Of a stretch of 61,450 bases of DNA, positions 29,198 to 37,462 are shown one piece after another. The notes below the pieces were generated by a model. That model had not been told where the DNA came from, did no database searches, and saw only the letters and a list, made by a program, of their open reading frames with translations. The position numbers were made by a program, and so were the translations under genes. The stretch's first letter is position 1, and each line of letters starts with the position of its first letter. The stretch comes from Massiliimicrobium timonense (GTDB lineage Bacteria; Bacillota_I; Bacilli_A; Erysipelotrichales; Coprobacillaceae). The stretch is taken from NCBI RefSeq assembly GCF_002160865.1, contig NZ_NFLJ01000013.1:1-61450 (forward strand). The letters are read 5' to 3'.

Positions 29198-30145
29198 AAA
29201 TAAGAAACGATATGATTTTATGTTTCTCACTAATTTATATAATGAAATAAAGTAGATAAAGAATAAAGCTGTAATAATAAATGCATTAACAAGAATATAT
29301 TGAAAATTTGTATTTATAGGTAATAAATATTGACTCAAAAAATGAGAATTCACAACAAAGATTGTTAAAGAAACAATAGTAAATAAATTAATGATAAAGC
29401 TATATTTTAAATATTTTTTGGTGTATATTTTTTTGGTCATATCTATAAAATAATCAAAAATAATGATCATAATAAATGGTTGAAAGAAATAGGTCATCAT
29501 ATGAATCATTTGATATGATTCATGTTGTATTTTAATAATAATATCACTAGAAAAGAAAAAACCATAACAAATAAAGAAAGCAATAAATATAATCATAAAG
29601 ATGGTTTCAATAGTATGATTTGGATAATGGGATGGATGGGGTAAATGATCCAGATCTTGTATATTCCAACGGAGATTTAAATCTTGAGGAATAGGCTCTT
29701 TTTTATCCAATATGATTAAAGCTAAGATTGCTATGGCAATGATACCAATCATTATAATGATTGGATAAGAAAGAAAAGCTTCAAAGATAGATGAAGTATT
29801 CATTGTTGTCACAACATTGTTTGTTGATTGAAATGATAAACAACCAAATTGTTCAAGATAATAAAGGGTTGATAAAAAAAGATAAATACCTGAAATTAAA
29901 AAAACAAGTTTTTCAATGAAATTAACTATTTTAGGATTAAAATGATGATAAATTGTAGGACGATAGCCATATGAGTAAGCAACACTTAGTGGATGTCCAT
30001 AACTCATTAATAAGTCTTCCATATCTTCATATTGATGTACCGATTGACTGATTTGAGTTTTTAAATCATGATAAACATATTGGCGTTTTCTTCCAAAAAA
30101 ATAAGAACACACAGCACCTAGATATCTTTCTAATAAATCATTCAT
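29189..30145 (-). CDS. Multi-helix membrane protein with N-terminal HAAS-like domain
   Basis: A 318-residue protein. The first 75 residues look like a HAAS-type cytosolic domain (NDLLERYLGAVCSYF, MEDLLMSYGHPLSVAYSYGY), in which a short helical unit senses or signals in front of a membrane region. Seven or so hydrophobic segments follow in three blocks, with a cytosolic loop at about residues 165-185. No enzyme motif. ATG 30145 is favoured over GTG 30154 because GAGGTG is then six bases away. HAAS genes often sit beside PadR regulators; none is here. Confidence 0.55.
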   Translation of the reverse strand: MNDLLERYLGAVCSYFFGRKRQYVYHDLKTQISQSVHQYEDMEDLLMSYGHPLSVAYSYGYRPTIYHHFNPKIVNFIEKLVFLISGIYLFLSTLYYLEQFGCLSFQSTNNVVTTMNTSSIFEAFLSYPIIIMIGIIAIAILALIILDKKEPIPQDLNLRWNIQDLDHLPHPSHYPNHTIETIFMIIFIAFFICYGFFFSSDIIIKIQHESYQMIHMMTYFFQPFIMIIIFDYFIDMTKKIYTKKYLKYSFIINLFTIVSLTIFVVNSHFLSQYLLPINTNFQYILVNAFIITALFFIYFISLYKLVRNIKSYRFLFKK

Positions 30146-30280
30146 TGACTTCACCTCATTTATGCATCCATTATAACACGATTTTATGAACTCTTTTTGA
30201 TAAATGTATGATTTTATAATTTAAGTTATGTTAAAAAGATTATATAATAGAAATATCGAATAAAGATGGGAGGCTTTTTT

Positions 30281-30925
30281 ATGTATGTCAATGAACAAGC
30301 AGTAAAAGAAATATTAGAGAAAGTGAAACCAGCTAAACTTGTTGCAGCAACGAAATATATAGATGAAAAAGAAATAGAAAAACTGGAAGCATGTGGTTGT
30401 TTATATTTTGGAGAAAATAGAGTTCAGGCTTTCTTAGATAAATATGAACAATATCATGGTCAAGGACATTGGCATTTTATTGGAACATTACAAAAGAATA
30501 AAGTGAAATATATTATTGATAAGGTTGATTTGATTCATTCTGTGAATAGTTATCATTTGATTGATGAATTAGAAAAACAGGCAAAAAAACATGATTTAAA
30601 AGTTCATATATTATTACAAGTAAATATTGCTAGAGAGGAAAGCAAACATGGGTTTGATATAGAAGAAATGGATGAAGTGATGAATTATTTGATGAAATGT
30701 CCATCTTTGATTGTTGATGGACTGATGATGATGGCACCAAATATTGAACCAGAAGATACACGTATTTATTTTAGACAGACAAGAGAATTATTAGAAAGAT
30801 TAAAAGAAACATATCCACAATATCCATTACATGAATTATCAATGGGTATGTCACAAGACTATCAGATTGCTTTAGAAGAAGGGGCAACAATAGTCAGAAT
30901 TGGCAGAGCTTTATTTCATGAGTAA
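30281..30925 (+). CDS. yggS: YggS/PipY-family PLP homeostasis protein
   Basis: A 214-residue PLP-binding protein that buffers vitamin B6 and has no proven catalytic role. The Schiff-base lysine is in KLVAATKYID, followed by YFGENRVQAF, WHFIGTLQKNKV, and LSMGMSQDYQIA near the C-terminus. It is of the short single-barrel type. ATG 30281 is chosen because GGGAGG at 30268-30273 is upstream; the earlier in-frame ATG 30266 lies before that site. Its stop overlaps the start of the HD gene by eight bases. Confidence 0.93.
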   Translation: MYVNEQAVKEILEKVKPAKLVAATKYIDEKEIEKLEACGCLYFGENRVQAFLDKYEQYHGQGHWHFIGTLQKNKVKYIIDKVDLIHSVNSYHLIDELEKQAKKHDLKVHILLQVNIAREESKHGFDIEEMDEVMNYLMKCPSLIVDGLMMMAPNIEPEDTRIYFRQTRELLERLKETYPQYPLHELSMGMSQDYQIALEEGATIVRIGRALFHE

Positions 30926-31097
30926 CAGTCTTTATAATTTATATCATGAATTTATTCCTGATTATGTACAGGATATAATGAAAACATCTCTTTTTCAAAG
31001 ATTGAAAGATGTGGGTATGAATTGTGGTATGGAGTATACTCAGTTTGAACCATTTAAAGATTGTCGAGGTGTATCAAGATATAATCATAGAGTGGGA
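30918..31097 (+). pseudogene. HD-domain phosphohydrolase, 5' fragment (split by the element)
   Basis: Codons 1-60 of an HD-superfamily gene, ATG 30918 overlapping the end of yggS. It encodes LFQRLKDVGMNCGMEYTQF and ends at SRYNHRVG, the first metal-binding His of the HD motif. The next bases belong to the mobile element, so the protein would run into about 21 unrelated residues and stop at 31163. The remainder resumes in frame at 43188, and the rejoined gene would encode 325 residues. dGTPase-like or other HD hydrolase activity is inferred from the fold only; the gene should be inactive in this integrated state. Confidence 0.88.
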
Positions 31098-31158
31098 ATA
31101 AAACGAAACACCGCAAAAACCCAGTATTTATGCGGGCTTGCGGCGTTTCAAGAAGTCT

Positions 31159-31179
31159 TTTGATAACAATTTGATAACA
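31159..31179 (+). repeat. Left-end arm-type repeat of the element
   Basis: GATAACAATTTGATAACA (31162-31179) holds two direct copies of GATAACA and matches the right-end copy at 17 of 18 positions. Confidence 0.7.
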
Positions 31180-31273
31180 GCCATACAAGAGCCATTATTC
31201 TTGTAGCCCAGTGGTTTACGGGTTACAGAATGATAAAAGGCGGCTTGTATGGCGAAAGAAATCCATATTAGAA

Positions 31274-31315
31274 AGCCCTTAGCTGTGGGTAATAACTCAT
31301 AGCTAAGGGCTTTTT
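31274..31315. terminator. Terminator at the left end of the element
   Basis: Perfect 11-bp stem AGCCCTTAGCT/AGCTAAGGGCT and T run on the + strand, just beyond the end of the leftward XRE gene; it probably insulates the element from host transcription. Confidence 0.85.
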
Positions 31316-31322
31316 GTCGTTC

Positions 31323-31856
31323 TTATTCATCTTTTTTGAGCTTGTCCTGAAACGCCTCCACCAGCGTATCGCTTAACTCCTGCGAAGGCACTTTCGCCCA
31401 GAGCTGCGAGGTATCGTATTTCGGATAGTAGTAACGCCAGTTGTTGTATTCTTCCCTGCTGATTTCCTCGGAAGATAGCTTGTCCGCCTGCTCTTTCCAA
31501 GCACAGAGCATTTTTGATAGCTCGGCAGCGTCCTTGCCTTTGTCCTTATTGACTTTCAGACAGACTTCTCCGTCTGCTTCGCTGACAGTAAGACCGTAAA
31601 TATCTTCAAGGGTAAATAAGGTGTGCATAAGACCGATGTAGCTGTCAATGTCGGGAACATCAAGAGCCTGCGGGGAAACATCAAGCACCTGCGCCAATGC
31701 AGCCGTTAAGTCTGCTTTTGGTTTTCGGGAGCCTGTTTCATATTGCGCCAATCGCACATCGGCGCTTCGTTCGGGAAAACCGACAGCCGTACCAAGATAT
31801 TTTTGCGTCATGCCACGCAGAAGCCTGAAAAAATGGATTCTCTCACCAATAGCCAT
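31323..31856 (-). CDS. XRE-family repressor of the element
   Basis: A 177-residue regulator with an N-terminal helix-turn-helix (RIHFFRLLRGMTQKYLGTAV and ADVRLAQYETGSRKPK) in about residues 6-60 and an acidic C-terminal domain that I do not recognise. It is divergent from xis-int and is probably the immunity-like repressor that holds excision genes off, with operators in the shared 280-bp region. Its codon use is that of the element, not of the host. Confidence 0.85.
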   Translation of the reverse strand: MAIGERIHFFRLLRGMTQKYLGTAVGFPERSADVRLAQYETGSRKPKADLTAALAQVLDVSPQALDVPDIDSYIGLMHTLFTLEDIYGLTVSEADGEVCLKVNKDKGKDAAELSKMLCAWKEQADKLSSEEISREEYNNWRYYYPKYDTSQLWAKVPSQELSDTLVEAFQDKLKKDE

Positions 31857-31883
31857 AGTGTTATCGCTCCTTGCTTTATGTAG

Positions 31884-32022
31884 TGTATTTAGTATAGCAG
31901 ATATGTTTAGTAAAAGTCAAGAGAAAACGAAACAAAAAAGTTTAATATTTTCTCGCAAACCGCTTGACAAAAGCAAATATGCTTAGTATAATGAAATGGA
32001 ATTAAGCAAATAAGTTTAATTA
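31884..32022 (+). promoter_or_regulatory. xis-int promoter with repeated operator candidates
   Basis: TTGACA (31964-31969), a 17-bp spacer and TATAAT (31987-31992) form a consensus promoter reading into xis. A TATGYTTAGTA-like word recurs: TGTATTTAGTATA at 31884, ATATGTTTAGTA at 31901, ATATGCTTAGTATA at 31977 inside the spacer, and a weaker AATAAGTTTAATTA at 32009. The copy between the -35 and -10 boxes suggests direct repression by the divergent XRE protein. Confidence 0.75.
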
Positions 32023-32137
32023 AATATCCGTCGTGCGTCACGGTAATGGCGTACCCGCCCGGGCAAATCGGAAGGCGGCAAGAAAGTATTCCGACACGAA
32101 ATAAATGAAACTAAAAACAGAAGGGAAGGTGATGTAT

Positions 32138-32326
32138 ATGGAAAACAGGTTTATCCGTGCCGACGATGTGGCGCAGGAACTGAATGTATCCAAGCCCTAT
32201 GCCTATAAGCTCATCAGGAAGCTGAACGAGGAACTGAAAGCGAAGGGATTTATTACGATTGCGGGGCGTGTCAACCGCCAGTATTTTTATGAAAGGCTCT
32301 ACGGAGCCGGAAAGGAGAAGGAATAA
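32138..32326 (+). CDS. xis: Excisionase-like small winged/HTH protein
   Basis: A 62-residue basic protein with one helix-turn-helix (RADDVAQELNVSKPYAYKLI) of the type used by element excisionases and recombination directionality factors. It is directly upstream of int, overlapping its start by one base. ATG 32138 fits AGGGAAGG at 32122-32129; the in-frame ATG codons at 32105 and 32132 are too early or too close. Confidence 0.8.
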   Translation: MENRFIRADDVAQELNVSKPYAYKLIRKLNEELKAKGFITIAGRVNRQYFYERLYGAGKEKE

Positions 32327-33417
32327 TGCCGGTATTTAAAAATGAGGACAACGGTACTTGGTATGTGATGGCAAGGTATGTGAACTGGAAAGGCGAGCGC
32401 AAGCAGAAATGCAAGCGTGGCTTTGCCACAAAGAAAGAAGCGCAGGAATGGGAGCGAATGTTCCAGTTGCAGAACTCATCTGACCTTGATATGAGCTTTG
32501 AGGCTTTTACGGAGCTGTATATCCGAGATGTGAAAAACCGTCTGAAGGAAAACACTTGGCTGACGAAGGAGCATATTATCCGCACGAAGATACTGCCCTT
32601 TTTCGGCAAGCTAAAAATCAGCGAGATTTCTACAAAAGAAATCATCACTTGGCAGAATGAAATGCTTGCCTATCGTGACGAGAAGAAAAAACCGTACTCA
32701 CAGACTTATCTGAAGACGCTGCACAATCAGCTTTCCGCTATCTTCAACCATGCTGTGCGTTACTACGAGCTGCGTTCCAATCCCGCCGCAAAGGTGGGAA
32801 ATATGGGAAGCGAGGAACACAGGGAAATGCTGTTCTGGACGAAAGAGGAATACAAGAAGTTTGCCTTTGAGATGATGGACAAGCCCGTTTCCTTTTACGC
32901 CTTTGAAATGCTCTACTGGTGCGGTATCCGTGAGGGCGAGCTGCTGGCGCTGACTCCTTCGGACTTCGACTTTGACAAGGAAACGGTCACGATCAACAAA
33001 TCCTATCAGCGTTTGCACGGGGAAGATGTGATTACTACGCCGAAAACAAAGAAAAGCAACCGTACCATTAAAATGCCGCATTTTCTCTGTGAGGAAATGC
33101 AGGAATATCTCGGTATGCTCTACGGACTCAAAAAGAAAGACCGTATCTTTACAGTAACGAAAAGCTATCTTCATCACGAGATGGACAGAGGTGCAAAAGC
33201 CGCAGGCGTGAAGCGTATCCGTATTCATGACCTTCGTCACAGCCATATCAGTTTGCTGATTGATATGGGATTTTCGGCGGTGGCGATTGCCGACCGTGTA
33301 GGACACGAAAGCATTGAAATCACTTATCAGTACGCTCATCTGTTCCCGTCCAAACAGACGGAAATGGCGAAGCGATTAGACGATTTAGGGAAAGGAGATT
33401 TTGAAAATGTCAGCTAA
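32326..33417 (+). CDS. int: Tyrosine recombinase (integrase) of the element
   Basis: A 363-residue phage/ICE-type integrase. An N-terminal AP2-like arm-binding region (about 1-55) is followed by a SAM-like core-binding domain (about 60-160) and the catalytic domain. The active site is readable: Arg202 (CGIREGELLAL), His301 and Arg304 (HDLRHSH), His327 (VGHESIEI) and the nucleophile Tyr336 (QYAHLFPS). All are present, so it should be functional. The site in the HD gene is its presumed target. A 3-bp identity at the junctions suggests a Tn916-like loose or coupling-type crossover, not a long att core. Confidence 0.95.
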   Translation: MPVFKNEDNGTWYVMARYVNWKGERKQKCKRGFATKKEAQEWERMFQLQNSSDLDMSFEAFTELYIRDVKNRLKENTWLTKEHIIRTKILPFFGKLKISEISTKEIITWQNEMLAYRDEKKKPYSQTYLKTLHNQLSAIFNHAVRYYELRSNPAAKVGNMGSEEHREMLFWTKEEYKKFAFEMMDKPVSFYAFEMLYWCGIREGELLALTPSDFDFDKETVTINKSYQRLHGEDVITTPKTKKSNRTIKMPHFLCEEMQEYLGMLYGLKKKDRIFTVTKSYLHHEMDRGAKAAGVKRIRIHDLRHSHISLLIDMGFSAVAIADRVGHESIEITYQYAHLFPSKQTEMAKRLDDLGKGDFENVS

Positions 33418-33739
33418 GAACAGAGACAACAAAAACCGTTGGAGAAATATCACGGTGGGATTTCGGGTATCGCCCGAAGAAAATGAACGCATTAACAAAG
33501 CGGTCGCCTTATCGGGACTGCCGAAGCAGGAATACTGCTACCGTCGCTGTCTCAATCAGGATGTGGTGGTGCAGGGCAATCCGAGGGTGTATAAGGCTCT
33601 GAAGCAGGAGCTTTCCGCCGTCCTTACGGAGTTACAGAGGATTGAAGTGGGAAATGGTGTAGATGAGGAACTACTCAATGTCATTGAGCTGATTTCCGTC
33701 ATTCTCGGCGGCTTGAAAGGAGAGGAACAGAATGAATAA
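33407..33739 (+). CDS. MobC-like relaxosome accessory protein
   Basis: A 110-residue protein with a ribbon-helix-helix start (NITVGFRVSPEENERINKAV) and the helical RLPKQEYCYRRCLNQD-like stretch (here GLPKQEYCYRRCLNQDV) typical of bacterial mobilisation proteins that bend oriT for the relaxase. It overlaps the end of int by 11 bases; ATG 33407 is 9 bases after AAAGGAG while TTG 33401 is too close. Confidence 0.82.
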   Translation: MSAKNRDNKNRWRNITVGFRVSPEENERINKAVALSGLPKQEYCYRRCLNQDVVVQGNPRVYKALKQELSAVLTELQRIEVGNGVDEELLNVIELISVILGGLKGEEQNE

Positions 33740-33878
33740 GCAAAAAGAAATGACCGCCCGAACATCATCTGTTGGCGCAGATGAAAGGCAGTCACTCCAT
33801 GTAACCAATAATAGTATAACCAATCAAGGCAGAAATATCAATGCTTTTCTTCTGGAAGGCGGTGACAGGAATGGCTGA
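33732..33878 (+). CDS. Small 48-residue protein of the element backbone
   Basis: A short open frame, ATG 33732 to TGA 33878, beginning MNKQKEMTARTSSVGADE. It starts inside the end of the MobC-like gene after AGGAGAGG and overlaps the start of the ATPase gene by eight bases, so it fills the gap and would couple the two genes translationally. It is polar, without recognised motif. Confidence 0.6.
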   Translation: MNKQKEMTARTSSVGADERQSLHVTNNSITNQGRNINAFLLEGGDRNG

Positions 33879-34833
33879 ACTGAAAATCATCAGTATGGAC
33901 GAAGTACAGAGCAAGGAAGTAAATTGGCTCTGGTATCCATATATTCCATACGGGAAAATCACAATCATTCAGGGCGATCCCGGCGAGGGCAAAACAACTT
34001 TGGCGTTAAGACTGGCGGCGCTTCTCTCGAAAGGAGAGCCGCTGCCCTACGATGATGCCAAGCGTGAGCCTGTTAAGATTATCTATCAAACTGCCGAGGA
34101 CGGACTGGAAGATACCATCAAGCCGAGACTGGAATCCGCTGAGGCAGACTGTACGCAAATTAAAGTCATAGATGAATCGGAAGCTGCACTCAGTATGCTG
34201 GATGAACGAATTGAAAAAGCAATTATAGAAGTCGGTGCAAGGGCGGTAATCCTTGATCCGATTCAGGCGTATGTTGGTGCGAATATCAATATGAACAACG
34301 CTAACGAAGTCCGTAATGTGATGGCACAGCTCGGACGAGTCGCAGAAAAATATGACTGTTCTATTTTGCTTGTTGGTCATATGAACAAAGGCAGCGGAAA
34401 TAAATCTTCCTACCGTGGACTTGGTTCGATTGACTTTCAGGCTTCGGCGAGAAGTGTTCTGATTGTCGGGAGAATTAAAGACAATCCACAGGTCAGAGTG
34501 ATGGTACAGGACAAATCCTCCCTTGCTCCAGAGGGCGAAGCGATTGCTTTTGAGCTGGACAGGGAAAACGGATTTCGCTGGCTCGGTCATTACGATATAT
34601 CAGTGGACGATTTACTCAGCGGGATTCCAAAAGAAAAGAAATCCGAGCAAGCGGAAAATCTTATCCTTGAATATCTTTCAAAGGGGAGATATCCGCAGAA
34701 AGAATTGGTAAAGAAAGCACAGGCGATGGGTATTTCGAAGCGTGTGCTGGATGAGGCAAAGAAAGCGCTGAATGTCCAATCGGTTAGGGAAGGCAGTCAG
34801 TGGTACTGGCAGCTTCCCGAAAAAATGGAGTGA
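33871..34833 (+). CDS. RepA/RecA-like AAA ATPase (replicative helicase-like)
   Basis: A 320-residue RecA-fold ATPase of the AAA_25/RepA group found in plasmids and mobilizable elements. Walker A GDPGEGKTTLAL is at about residues 32-43; Walker B is ARAVILDPIQAYVG; a sensor-like LVGHMNKGSG follows. The C-terminal 60 residues resemble a winged helix (YPQKELVKKAQAMGISKRVL). It may unwind the transferred or circular form during maintenance. ATG 33871 is chosen over 33841 because it overlaps the stop of the small gene and follows a purine-rich site. Confidence 0.85.
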   Translation: MAELKIISMDEVQSKEVNWLWYPYIPYGKITIIQGDPGEGKTTLALRLAALLSKGEPLPYDDAKREPVKIIYQTAEDGLEDTIKPRLESAEADCTQIKVIDESEAALSMLDERIEKAIIEVGARAVILDPIQAYVGANINMNNANEVRNVMAQLGRVAEKYDCSILLVGHMNKGSGNKSSYRGLGSIDFQASARSVLIVGRIKDNPQVRVMVQDKSSLAPEGEAIAFELDRENGFRWLGHYDISVDDLLSGIPKEKKSEQAENLILEYLSKGRYPQKELVKKAQAMGISKRVLDEAKKALNVQSVREGSQWYWQLPEKME

Positions 34834-35121
34834 GTTTTTTCAAGGTTGCAACATTGCAAAAGCTAGCACATCTGCAACCTTGCAATGTTCCTTTTTCGGG
34901 AAGTGATAAAGTTTGGACGGGGTTGCAAGGGTGTCCTTTTCAAAGGACAGCCCTTACGGGGGAGTTGTCCGCAGACAACGGGGCAACGCCCCATAACCCC
35001 CTCGGAGAGCGCAATAGCAGCTTTTGATGGCAGTAGGCTGTCAAAAGTGCTTTTGCGTTACTCTTGGCAAGAGTAACAGAACCGAGGAAGAACGATTTTT
35101 AAGAGATTGGAGGTGTAATTT
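34834..35121 (+). other. Hairpin-rich non-coding region, candidate oriT
   Basis: No gene; instead a ladder of inverted repeats precedes the relaxase gene: AAGGTTGCA/TGCAACCTT (34842, 34873), TGTCCTTT/AAAGGACA (34932-34949), GTTGTC/GACAAC (34964-34979), GGGGC/GCCCC (34980-34992), CTTTTGA/TCAAAAG (35021, 35041) and the perfect GTTACTCTTG/CAAGAGTAAC (35057-35077). MobV relaxases commonly act at an oriT just upstream of their own gene, so the nick site is probably here; I cannot point to the nucleotide. Confidence 0.65.
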
Positions 35122-36282
35122 ATGCAAAGAACGATCAGCGCAATGGTCGGAAAAGGCTCAGTCAACCACAACAGCCGCAAATTCAAAGCGGAGAATGTAG
35201 ACGGCAACCGCACTCATCTCAATATAGATTACTGCAACGAGCCGATAAGGAAAGTGTATCACGAATTATTCGATGATGCGCTGAAAAGATACAACGACAG
35301 GCAGACAAGAGCTGACCGAAAGATAGAAAACTACTATGAAAAAATCCGCAGTTCCAAACAGGAAAAACCGTTTCACGAACTGATTTTGCAGATAGGCGAT
35401 AAGGAAAATATGAGCGCTGAAAGCGAAAACGGGACGCTTGCCCGACAGATTTTAGATGAATACTATCGTGGGTTTCAGGAGCGAAATCCGCAGTTAAAAG
35501 TATTTTCGGCTCATCTGCATATGGATGAGGCAACACCGCATCTGCACATTGATTTTGTTCCCTTTACCACCGGCAGCAAGCGTGGACTGGATACAAGAGT
35601 GTCGTTGAAACAGGCGCTTGCAGCACAGGGCTTCAAGGGCGGTACTCGTGGAGATACCGAGTGGAATCAATGGGTAAGCGCAGAAAAATCCGCCTTAGCG
35701 TTTGTTATGGAACGCCACGGAATTGAGTGGGAACACAAGGGGACTCATGAAAAACATCTCTCTGTTTTGGATTACAAAAAGCAGGAGCGAGAAAAGGAAA
35801 TTAACGCTCTTGAAGATAAGCTTGTCGAGAAAAAAGATGAGTTTCGTGTTATGGCTGACCGTATTAAAAACTTTGATAATGGCGAAAGAGCGTTGCAAAA
35901 TCTTGATGAGAGTATCATGAACGGGCCTGAATATCAGCTCCCTGAGCCTTCTGCGATGATGTCGGCAAGGAGCTACAAGACAAAGTTTGTTGAGCCGCTT
36001 GTAGCCCGATTTAAATCTTTAATCAGCACCTTATTTGCACGATATTTCAAGGCGTTGGACAGTTATCACAGCTTGAACATCACAAACGGAAATCTATATC
36101 GTGAAAACGAAAAGCTCTCAAAAATTAACGGTAAGCTTACCGAAGAAAACACAAGGCTGAGGGCTGAAAACAAAGATTATTCGCTGCTTCGCAGAGTATT
36201 CGGACACAAACAGATAGACAGCTTGCTTGAACAGGCGAGAAATCTCAAAGGTCAAAAGCGTGATTACACACGCTCAAGATAA
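35122..36282 (+). CDS. mobV: MobV-family relaxase (Mob/Pre)
   Basis: A 386-residue single-strand endonuclease that nicks oriT and pilots the strand in mobilization. The opening RTISAMVGKGSVNHNSRKF and NVDGNRTHLNIDYCN are family motifs I and II; motif III is HLHMDEATPHLHIDFVP, beginning at His131, with the metal-binding histidines. The C-terminal third is a charged coiled coil (KINGKLTEENTRLRAENKD). GGAGG precedes ATG 35122. No type IV secretion genes are near, so a co-resident conjugative element would have to supply the channel. Confidence 0.93.
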   Translation: MQRTISAMVGKGSVNHNSRKFKAENVDGNRTHLNIDYCNEPIRKVYHELFDDALKRYNDRQTRADRKIENYYEKIRSSKQEKPFHELILQIGDKENMSAESENGTLARQILDEYYRGFQERNPQLKVFSAHLHMDEATPHLHIDFVPFTTGSKRGLDTRVSLKQALAAQGFKGGTRGDTEWNQWVSAEKSALAFVMERHGIEWEHKGTHEKHLSVLDYKKQEREKEINALEDKLVEKKDEFRVMADRIKNFDNGERALQNLDESIMNGPEYQLPEPSAMMSARSYKTKFVEPLVARFKSLISTLFARYFKALDSYHSLNITNGNLYRENEKLSKINGKLTEENTRLRAENKDYSLLRRVFGHKQIDSLLEQARNLKGQKRDYTRSR

Positions 36283-36306
36283 ATCATTTTTCAGGAGGAA
36301 AACAAA

Positions 36307-36684
36307 ATGGCAAAGATGATTTTTGAAGAACTGGGCGGCACTTATATACAGCAGGGAGATTATTTTCTTCCTTGTCTGTCTTTACCCGCCGAAAAAGAAA
36401 CCAAGCCTATCGGCGTATGGGGGCAGCGGCATTTGCGCTATCTCAAACAGCACCGCAAGGTGCTTTATACCAACCTGCTTACAAGCGGCAAGCTGAACAG
36501 CTATCTTGTGGATATTGACGAGCAGGCGGAAGATACGTTTCTTCGGCTGGTAAAACAGATAGCGGAGCGAGAGGGCTTAACTGAACAGCTAAAGGCAGAA
36601 AATTCAATGCTGTGGGTACAGACAATGAACAGTATTCGTAATAGAGCAATGGATATTGTAAACGAGGAAATTATCTATAATTAA
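36307..36684 (+). CDS. tnpV: TnpV family element protein
   Basis: A 125-residue protein of the TnpV type, named from the Tn4451 group of clostridial mobilizable transposons; function unproven. Recognisable blocks are YIQQGDYFLPCLSLP, IGVWGQRHLRYLKQHRK and LTSGKLNSYLVDIDEQA. AGGAGG before ATG 36307. It is the last backbone gene; cargo starts after the following repeat. Confidence 0.8.
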   Translation: MAKMIFEELGGTYIQQGDYFLPCLSLPAEKETKPIGVWGQRHLRYLKQHRKVLYTNLLTSGKLNSYLVDIDEQAEDTFLRLVKQIAEREGLTEQLKAENSMLWVQTMNSIRNRAMDIVNEEIIYN

Positions 36685-36691
36685 AGCATTA

Positions 36692-36802
36692 TAACGCATA
36701 CAACTGTAAAATTGTGGCGGGTAGGGATAAACTCCTTACCCGTCTTTTTTTGCTCTCTTAAACGCTTAAACAGGGCGGTTTGACACCGAAAAGCGTTACA
36801 TA
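36692..36802 (+). repeat. 111-bp repeat, copy 1 (contains terminator hairpin)
   Basis: Matches 39376-39485 with two substitutions and one T-run length change. It includes a stem-loop (CGGGTAGGGA with CTCCTTACCCG) and T run that can terminate tnpV transcription, and it ends in GCGTTACAT. The left end carries TAACGC in inverse orientation to it. Confidence 0.9.
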
Positions 36803-36825
36803 CTTCACTTGTTAGTCACAATCTC

Positions 36826-36873
36826 TTGACTTTTTGAACTGCGTTCAGCATAATGTATTTGAACAATGTTCAA
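36826..36873 (+). promoter_or_regulatory. Promoter and twin operator of the first cargo module
   Basis: TTGACT (36826-36831) and CATAAT (36849-36854) are 17 bp apart. Two palindromes with the same half-sites, TTGAAC-tgc-GTTCAG (36834-36848) and TTGAAC-aat-GTTCAA (36859-36873), lie 25 bp apart: one fills the promoter spacer, the other follows the -10 box and runs to the ribosome site. They are the probable binding sites of the TetR protein encoded next. Confidence 0.78.
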
Positions 36874-36886
36874 AAGGAGGTATAGT

Positions 36887-37459
36887 GTGGATAATAAAGA
36901 AGCCATTATACAGGCGACGATTAAACTAATTGAGGAAAAAGGGGAACATTTAGACGAAGTTACAGTCCGTGAGATATGCAAAAGAGCAGGCGTTGGATTA
37001 GGCCTTGTAAATTATCATTTTGGAAACAAGGATCAACTCATCGAGCAATGTATTGAGCGTATGATAAACGGAACAGTTGAGCATTTTCAGAATATACGAG
37101 AGAAAACAGACGGCTTTACTCCTTTTGAGAAGCTCACTTATCTCGGCAATATAACCCTTGATTTTCTGTTTGAACATTATGCCATTTCCAAAATTTCTGT
37201 TCTTACCGATATGCAGTCACCGAAAGAAAATGACAACACTTACAGAACTTATGCGGCATATCTTCCGCTTGTTGCAGCCTGCCGTCCTGACCTTGATGAA
37301 GCGGCGATAAGACGAAAAACGCTGTATTTGATTACCGTTATGCAGCAAATGTTCCTACGATACGAAATTATATCGCAAATATTGGGGATTGACCTTAGAC
37401 AGAAAGAAAACCGCAGGAATTTTCACACACAAGTTTTACACGATATTTTGGAGGTATAA
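36887..37459 (+). CDS. TetR/AcrR-family regulator, cargo module 1
   Basis: A 190-residue repressor with an N-terminal helix-turn-helix (VTVREICKRAGVGLGLVNYH, then FGNKDQLIEQ) and an all-helical ligand domain. GTG 36887 is chosen because AAAGGAGG at 36873-36880 is well spaced, whereas the in-frame ATG 36866 lies inside the operator and before the ribosome site. It is separated by three bases from the flavoprotein gene, its likely co-regulated target. Confidence 0.87.
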   Translation: MDNKEAIIQATIKLIEEKGEHLDEVTVREICKRAGVGLGLVNYHFGNKDQLIEQCIERMINGTVEHFQNIREKTDGFTPFEKLTYLGNITLDFLFEHYAISKISVLTDMQSPKENDNTYRTYAAYLPLVAACRPDLDEAAIRRKTLYLITVMQQMFLRYEIISQILGIDLRQKENRRNFHTQVLHDILEV

Positions 37460-37462
37460 AGA

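Noticed and set aside
32698-33339. 213-codon minus-strand open frame
   Set aside because: It lies wholly antisense to the integrase, lacks a ribosome site, and its composition mirrors the codon pattern of int.
34006-34590. 194-codon minus-strand open frame
   Set aside because: Antisense shadow of the RepA-like ATPase gene, with no recognisable protein features.
36307-36684. TnpV as the active transposase of the element
   Set aside because: No catalytic motif; the tyrosine integrase fully accounts for integration.
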